Shown here: one piece after another, positions 10,964 through 13,603 of the stretch
How positions within the stretch are numbered: position 1 is the first letter of the stretch
Layout of the letters: every line of letters begins with the position of its first letter
Assembly: GCA_051745565.1 (NCBI GenBank)
Contig: JBNJEF010000017.1
Coordinates: 1 to 13,603 of the forward strand
DNA from: SKVL01 sp051745565
Lineage (GTDB): Bacteria > Patescibacteriota > Minisyncoccia > Phycocordibacterales > CSBR16-193
Direction: 5' to 3'
Length of the DNA stretch: 13,603 nucleotides
Notes under the pieces: model-generated
Databases searched by the model: none
Seen by the model: the letters and a program-made list of their open reading frames with translations, nothing else
Told to the model about the DNA's origin: nothing
Program-made: the position numbers and the translations under genes

Positions 10964-13579
10964 ATGGGTGATGATATAAGGGATAAAAACACCCCTCGCG
11001 AGAAGAAGAGGGAAACTATAGAAGTAGTAAAAGCTCGTACTCATAACTTGCGGGACCTTTCCGTTTCCATTCCCAGAAATGTTATGACTGTTTTTACGGG
11101 ACTTTCGGGGTCAGGTAAGTCTTCGTTGGCTTTTGATACCATTTTTGCCGAGGGTCAGAGAAGATACATTGAGTCCCTTTCCGCTTATGCCAGACAGTTC
11201 TTAAAACAGATGCAAAAACCGGATGTTGACGAGATAAGAGGTCTTTCCCCGGCAATATCAATTGACCAAAAGTCACGTTCCAATAATCCCCGTTCAACTG
11301 TGGCGACCGTTACGGAGATATACGACTATTTTCGTATTCTATTTGCCAGAATCGGTAAACCGCACTGCCTTGAGTGTGGCAGGGAGATACAGAAATTATC
11401 CAATGAAGAAATAAAAGATACCGTACTAAAAAAAGTAACCAACTATCTTTCAGCCGGTGAATCTTCCGACATCTCCTCTGTTGAAGTTTATGCTCCCATA
11501 GTAAGGGGAAGAAAGGGGGAGTATTATCAAATGTTGTATGATCTTTTAAAAAAAGGATATGAAGAAGTTAGAGTTAATGGTGAAAAGAAAAGCTTGAGAG
11601 AGAAAATGATACTCTCTAGGAATAAGCGTCATGATATTGATGTTTTAGTTGACGAAATTGAGATCGCGGAATTCTCGGCAGATAAAAATGCTACAGAAGA
11701 GAGGTTCGGTGAAGATCTGGAGGTGGCTTTAAGTGAAGCCGAGGGGTTGGTTCGGGTTATCATTTCCGATAAGCAAAATAATACAAAAGAAGAATTTCTT
11801 CTCTCTTCCGAGTACTCCTGTCCTTATGACGGCTATTCTTATCCTGAGATAGAGCCACGGCTTTTCTCTTTCAATTCTCCTTATGGAGCATGTCCCAGAT
11901 GCAAGGGTACGGGTTCCAAGTATTTTTTCAGTAAAACAAAATGTCCTGAATGTAACGGGGCCAGACTAAGACCCGAAGCGTTAAATGTTTTTGTGGGAGG
12001 GAAAAATATCTCGGAAATAACCGGATTGTCTATTAAGGATTGTATGGAATTTTTCACCAATTTGGAACTTTCCGAAAGGGAGAAAGAGATATCGCGGGTT
12101 GTCATAAGAGAGATAATGTCTCGTCTGGAGTTCATGAATAATGTTGGTATTGAGTATCTGACTTTGGACAGAAATGCCGGCACGATCTCCGGTGGTGAGG
12201 CACAGAGAATAAGGCTTGCTTCCCAGCTCGGTGCCGGATTAGTCGGAGCGCTTTATGTCTTAGATGAGCCGACCATAGGTCTCCATCCTCGTGATAATGA
12301 CAGACTGGTAAAAACTTTGCATCGTTTGCGGGATCTAGGTAACACTATAATTGTTGTTGAACATGATGAGGAGACGATATTCTCTTCCGATTATTTAGTT
12401 GATATAGGACCTGGGCCCGGTATTCATGGAGGGGAGGTGGTTGTTGACGGTTATTTGGACGAACTTCTCTCTGAAGATCTCACTCATAATTCTTTAACTC
12501 TTGAGTATATCAGAGGGGAAAAACAGATACCTCTTCCAGGTTTTAGAAGAAATACTCCGGCCGGGAAGTTGGTTATAAGAGGTGGCAATGTTTTCAATAT
12601 TAAAAATATGAATGTGGAAGTACCACTTGGACGTTTTTGCGTAGTTACGGGAGTATCGGGATCGGGTAAATCCTCTTTCGTGTACGAGATATTGCATAGA
12701 AATCTAAAGGCTCGACTGAATAAGCGTTACAGGTCTCCTGATATATATAACTGTGATAAATTTTCCGGGACGGAGTATCTAAGTAGAGAGATATCAATAG
12801 ACCAGTCTCCAATAGGTAGGACACCGCGCTCTAATCCCGCCACTTATACCGGCGCCTTTACATTTATAAGGGAGCTTTTTGCCGAAACGGCCGAGGCAAG
12901 AATAAGGGGATGGAAGCCGGGACGCTTTTCTTTTAACGTAAAAGGTGGACGCTGTGAGACCTGTAAAGGAAAAGGTGTAATAGAAGTGGAAATGCACTTC
13001 TTGCCCACGGTTTATGTTCCTTGCGATGTTTGTAGAGGGAAAAGATTCATGAAGGAAACACTGGAGGTGAAGTATAAGAATAAAAATATATACGAAGTAT
13101 TGGAGATGACCGTGGAGGAGGCTTTGGAGTTTTTTGAAGACATTCCTGCCATATATGACAGGCTAAAGACCTTGGATGATGTTGGTTTGGGGTACTTAAG
13201 ACTTGGACAGTCCGCTACCACATTGTCCGGAGGAGAGGCGCAGAGGGTTAAGATCTCCTCGGAGCTCTTCAGACAGCATATCCAAAAGACAGTTTATATT
13301 TTAGATGAACCGACTATCGGGTTGCACTACGAAGATGTCGCTCAGCTTATAAAAGTATTGCAAAGGCTTGTAGATAAGGGAAATACCGTTGTGGTAATAG
13401 AGCATAATTTGGATCTTATAAAATGCGCGGATTATGTTATAGATATAGGGCCGGATGGGGGAGATAAAGGAGGTAAGATCGTGGCCAAGGGAACTCCCGA
13501 ACAGGTGGCGCAAAATAAAGATTCTTATACCGGATATTACTTGAAGCCCAAACTTAAAACAAAAAAAAAAGAAAGATAA
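10964..13579 (+). CDS. uvrA: Excinuclease ABC subunit A, shortened
   Basis: This 871-residue protein is the ABC-type ATPase that scans DNA for damage and loads UvrB. It has two ATPase modules: Walker A 'GLSGSGKSS' with K52, signature 'ISGGEAQRIRLASQLGAG' and 'YVLDEPTIGLHPRD'; then Walker A 'GVSGSGKSS' with K569, signature 'LSGGEAQRVKISSELF' and 'YILDEPTIGLHYED'. The UvrB-binding region lies about 130-280. The C-terminal zinc module is intact: C664-x2-C667-x19-C687-x2-C690. Two features are odd. The first zinc module reads C286-P-Y-D289 ... C310-P-R-C313, so one expected cysteine is Asp. Only 13 residues separate C313 from C327-P-E-C330, where the E. coli protein (940 residues) has roughly 100, so the insertion domain is missing. 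The reading frame is otherwise unbroken. The start is ATG 10964, matching the family N-terminus closely and lying behind an extended -10. The C-terminus is Lys-rich and contains an A10 run. Confidence 0.97.
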   Translation: MGDDIRDKNTPREKKRETIEVVKARTHNLRDLSVSIPRNVMTVFTGLSGSGKSSLAFDTIFAEGQRRYIESLSAYARQFLKQMQKPDVDEIRGLSPAISIDQKSRSNNPRSTVATVTEIYDYFRILFARIGKPHCLECGREIQKLSNEEIKDTVLKKVTNYLSAGESSDISSVEVYAPIVRGRKGEYYQMLYDLLKKGYEEVRVNGEKKSLREKMILSRNKRHDIDVLVDEIEIAEFSADKNATEERFGEDLEVALSEAEGLVRVIISDKQNNTKEEFLLSSEYSCPYDGYSYPEIEPRLFSFNSPYGACPRCKGTGSKYFFSKTKCPECNGARLRPEALNVFVGGKNISEITGLSIKDCMEFFTNLELSEREKEISRVVIREIMSRLEFMNNVGIEYLTLDRNAGTISGGEAQRIRLASQLGAGLVGALYVLDEPTIGLHPRDNDRLVKTLHRLRDLGNTIIVVEHDEETIFSSDYLVDIGPGPGIHGGEVVVDGYLDELLSEDLTHNSLTLEYIRGEKQIPLPGFRRNTPAGKLVIRGGNVFNIKNMNVEVPLGRFCVVTGVSGSGKSSFVYEILHRNLKARLNKRYRSPDIYNCDKFSGTEYLSREISIDQSPIGRTPRSNPATYTGAFTFIRELFAETAEARIRGWKPGRFSFNVKGGRCETCKGKGVIEVEMHFLPTVYVPCDVCRGKRFMKETLEVKYKNKNIYEVLEMTVEEALEFFEDIPAIYDRLKTLDDVGLGYLRLGQSATTLSGGEAQRVKISSELFRQHIQKTVYILDEPTIGLHYEDVAQLIKVLQRLVDKGNTVVVIEHNLDLIKCADYVIDIGPDGGDKGGKIVAKGTPEQVAQNKDSYTGYYLKPKLKTKKKER

Positions 13580-13603
13580 GTAAATAGGACCTCTTAAATA
13601 CAA

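Noticed and set aside
13555..13576. A10 run near the uvrA end as a frameshift site
   Set aside because: The frame reads through to a sensible Lys-rich tail and TAA; a sequencing indel here would change only the last few residues.

Overview
The window looks like a piece of the chromosome of a bacterium from the Candidate Phyla Radiation (Patescibacteria, probably Parcubacteria-like). This is an inference. It rests on very compact gene packing, short AT-rich spacers, a Tgt with a long insert after its DSGGFQVFSL motif, a 'HQMRTPL' histidine kinase with output-less receiver proteins, and an unusual UvrA. UGA acts as a normal stop (it ends the genes at 920-1300 and 10501-10884), so the UGA=Gly code of Gracilibacteria/SR1 is not in use. 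I see no tRNA, rRNA, CRISPR array, transposon or integration scar. No gene-free stretch exceeds about 125 bases.

Layout. 2-2818 (plus strand) holds small, mostly separately transcribed genes, most of them divided by clear intrinsic terminators: the C-terminal end of a GerMN-domain protein, a cupin, a membrane-anchored zinc-ribbon protein, a host-attachment/baeRF-like protein, and a membrane diguanylate cyclase overlapping a tiny membrane-anchored protein. A LOG-family nucleotide hydrolase (2855-3577) lies on the minus strand, converging on that block and diverging from tgt. Then tgt (tRNA-guanine transglycosylase) and uvrB follow on the plus strand. Next comes a five-gene signalling cassette (7026-10884): receiver, FIST sensor protein, membrane histidine kinase, double receiver, receiver. 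The last complete gene is uvrA (10964-13579).

How the genes may work together. UvrA and UvrB are the damage-recognition half of nucleotide excision repair; uvrC is not in the window. The cassette between them looks like a self-contained phosphorelay. A soluble FIST protein is encoded immediately before a kinase that has almost no extracytoplasmic domain, and four receiver domains in three proteins have no output domain. The natural inference is that FIST supplies the ligand input and the receivers act through protein-protein contacts. A link to DNA repair is only positional. The diguanylate cyclase, with an intact I-site, suggests c-di-GMP signalling, but no c-di-GMP receptor or phosphodiesterase is visible here.

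Two cross-cutting patterns deserve attention. First, several genes (host-attachment protein, LOG, tgt, uvrB, uvrA, probably the first receiver) have a -10-like box only 10-15 bases before the start codon and no Shine-Dalgarno sequence, which suggests leaderless or near-leaderless mRNAs. Other genes (zinc ribbon, diguanylate cyclase, tiny membrane protein) have good Shine-Dalgarno sites. Second, UvrA appears to lack the insertion domain and has a substituted residue in its first zinc module.
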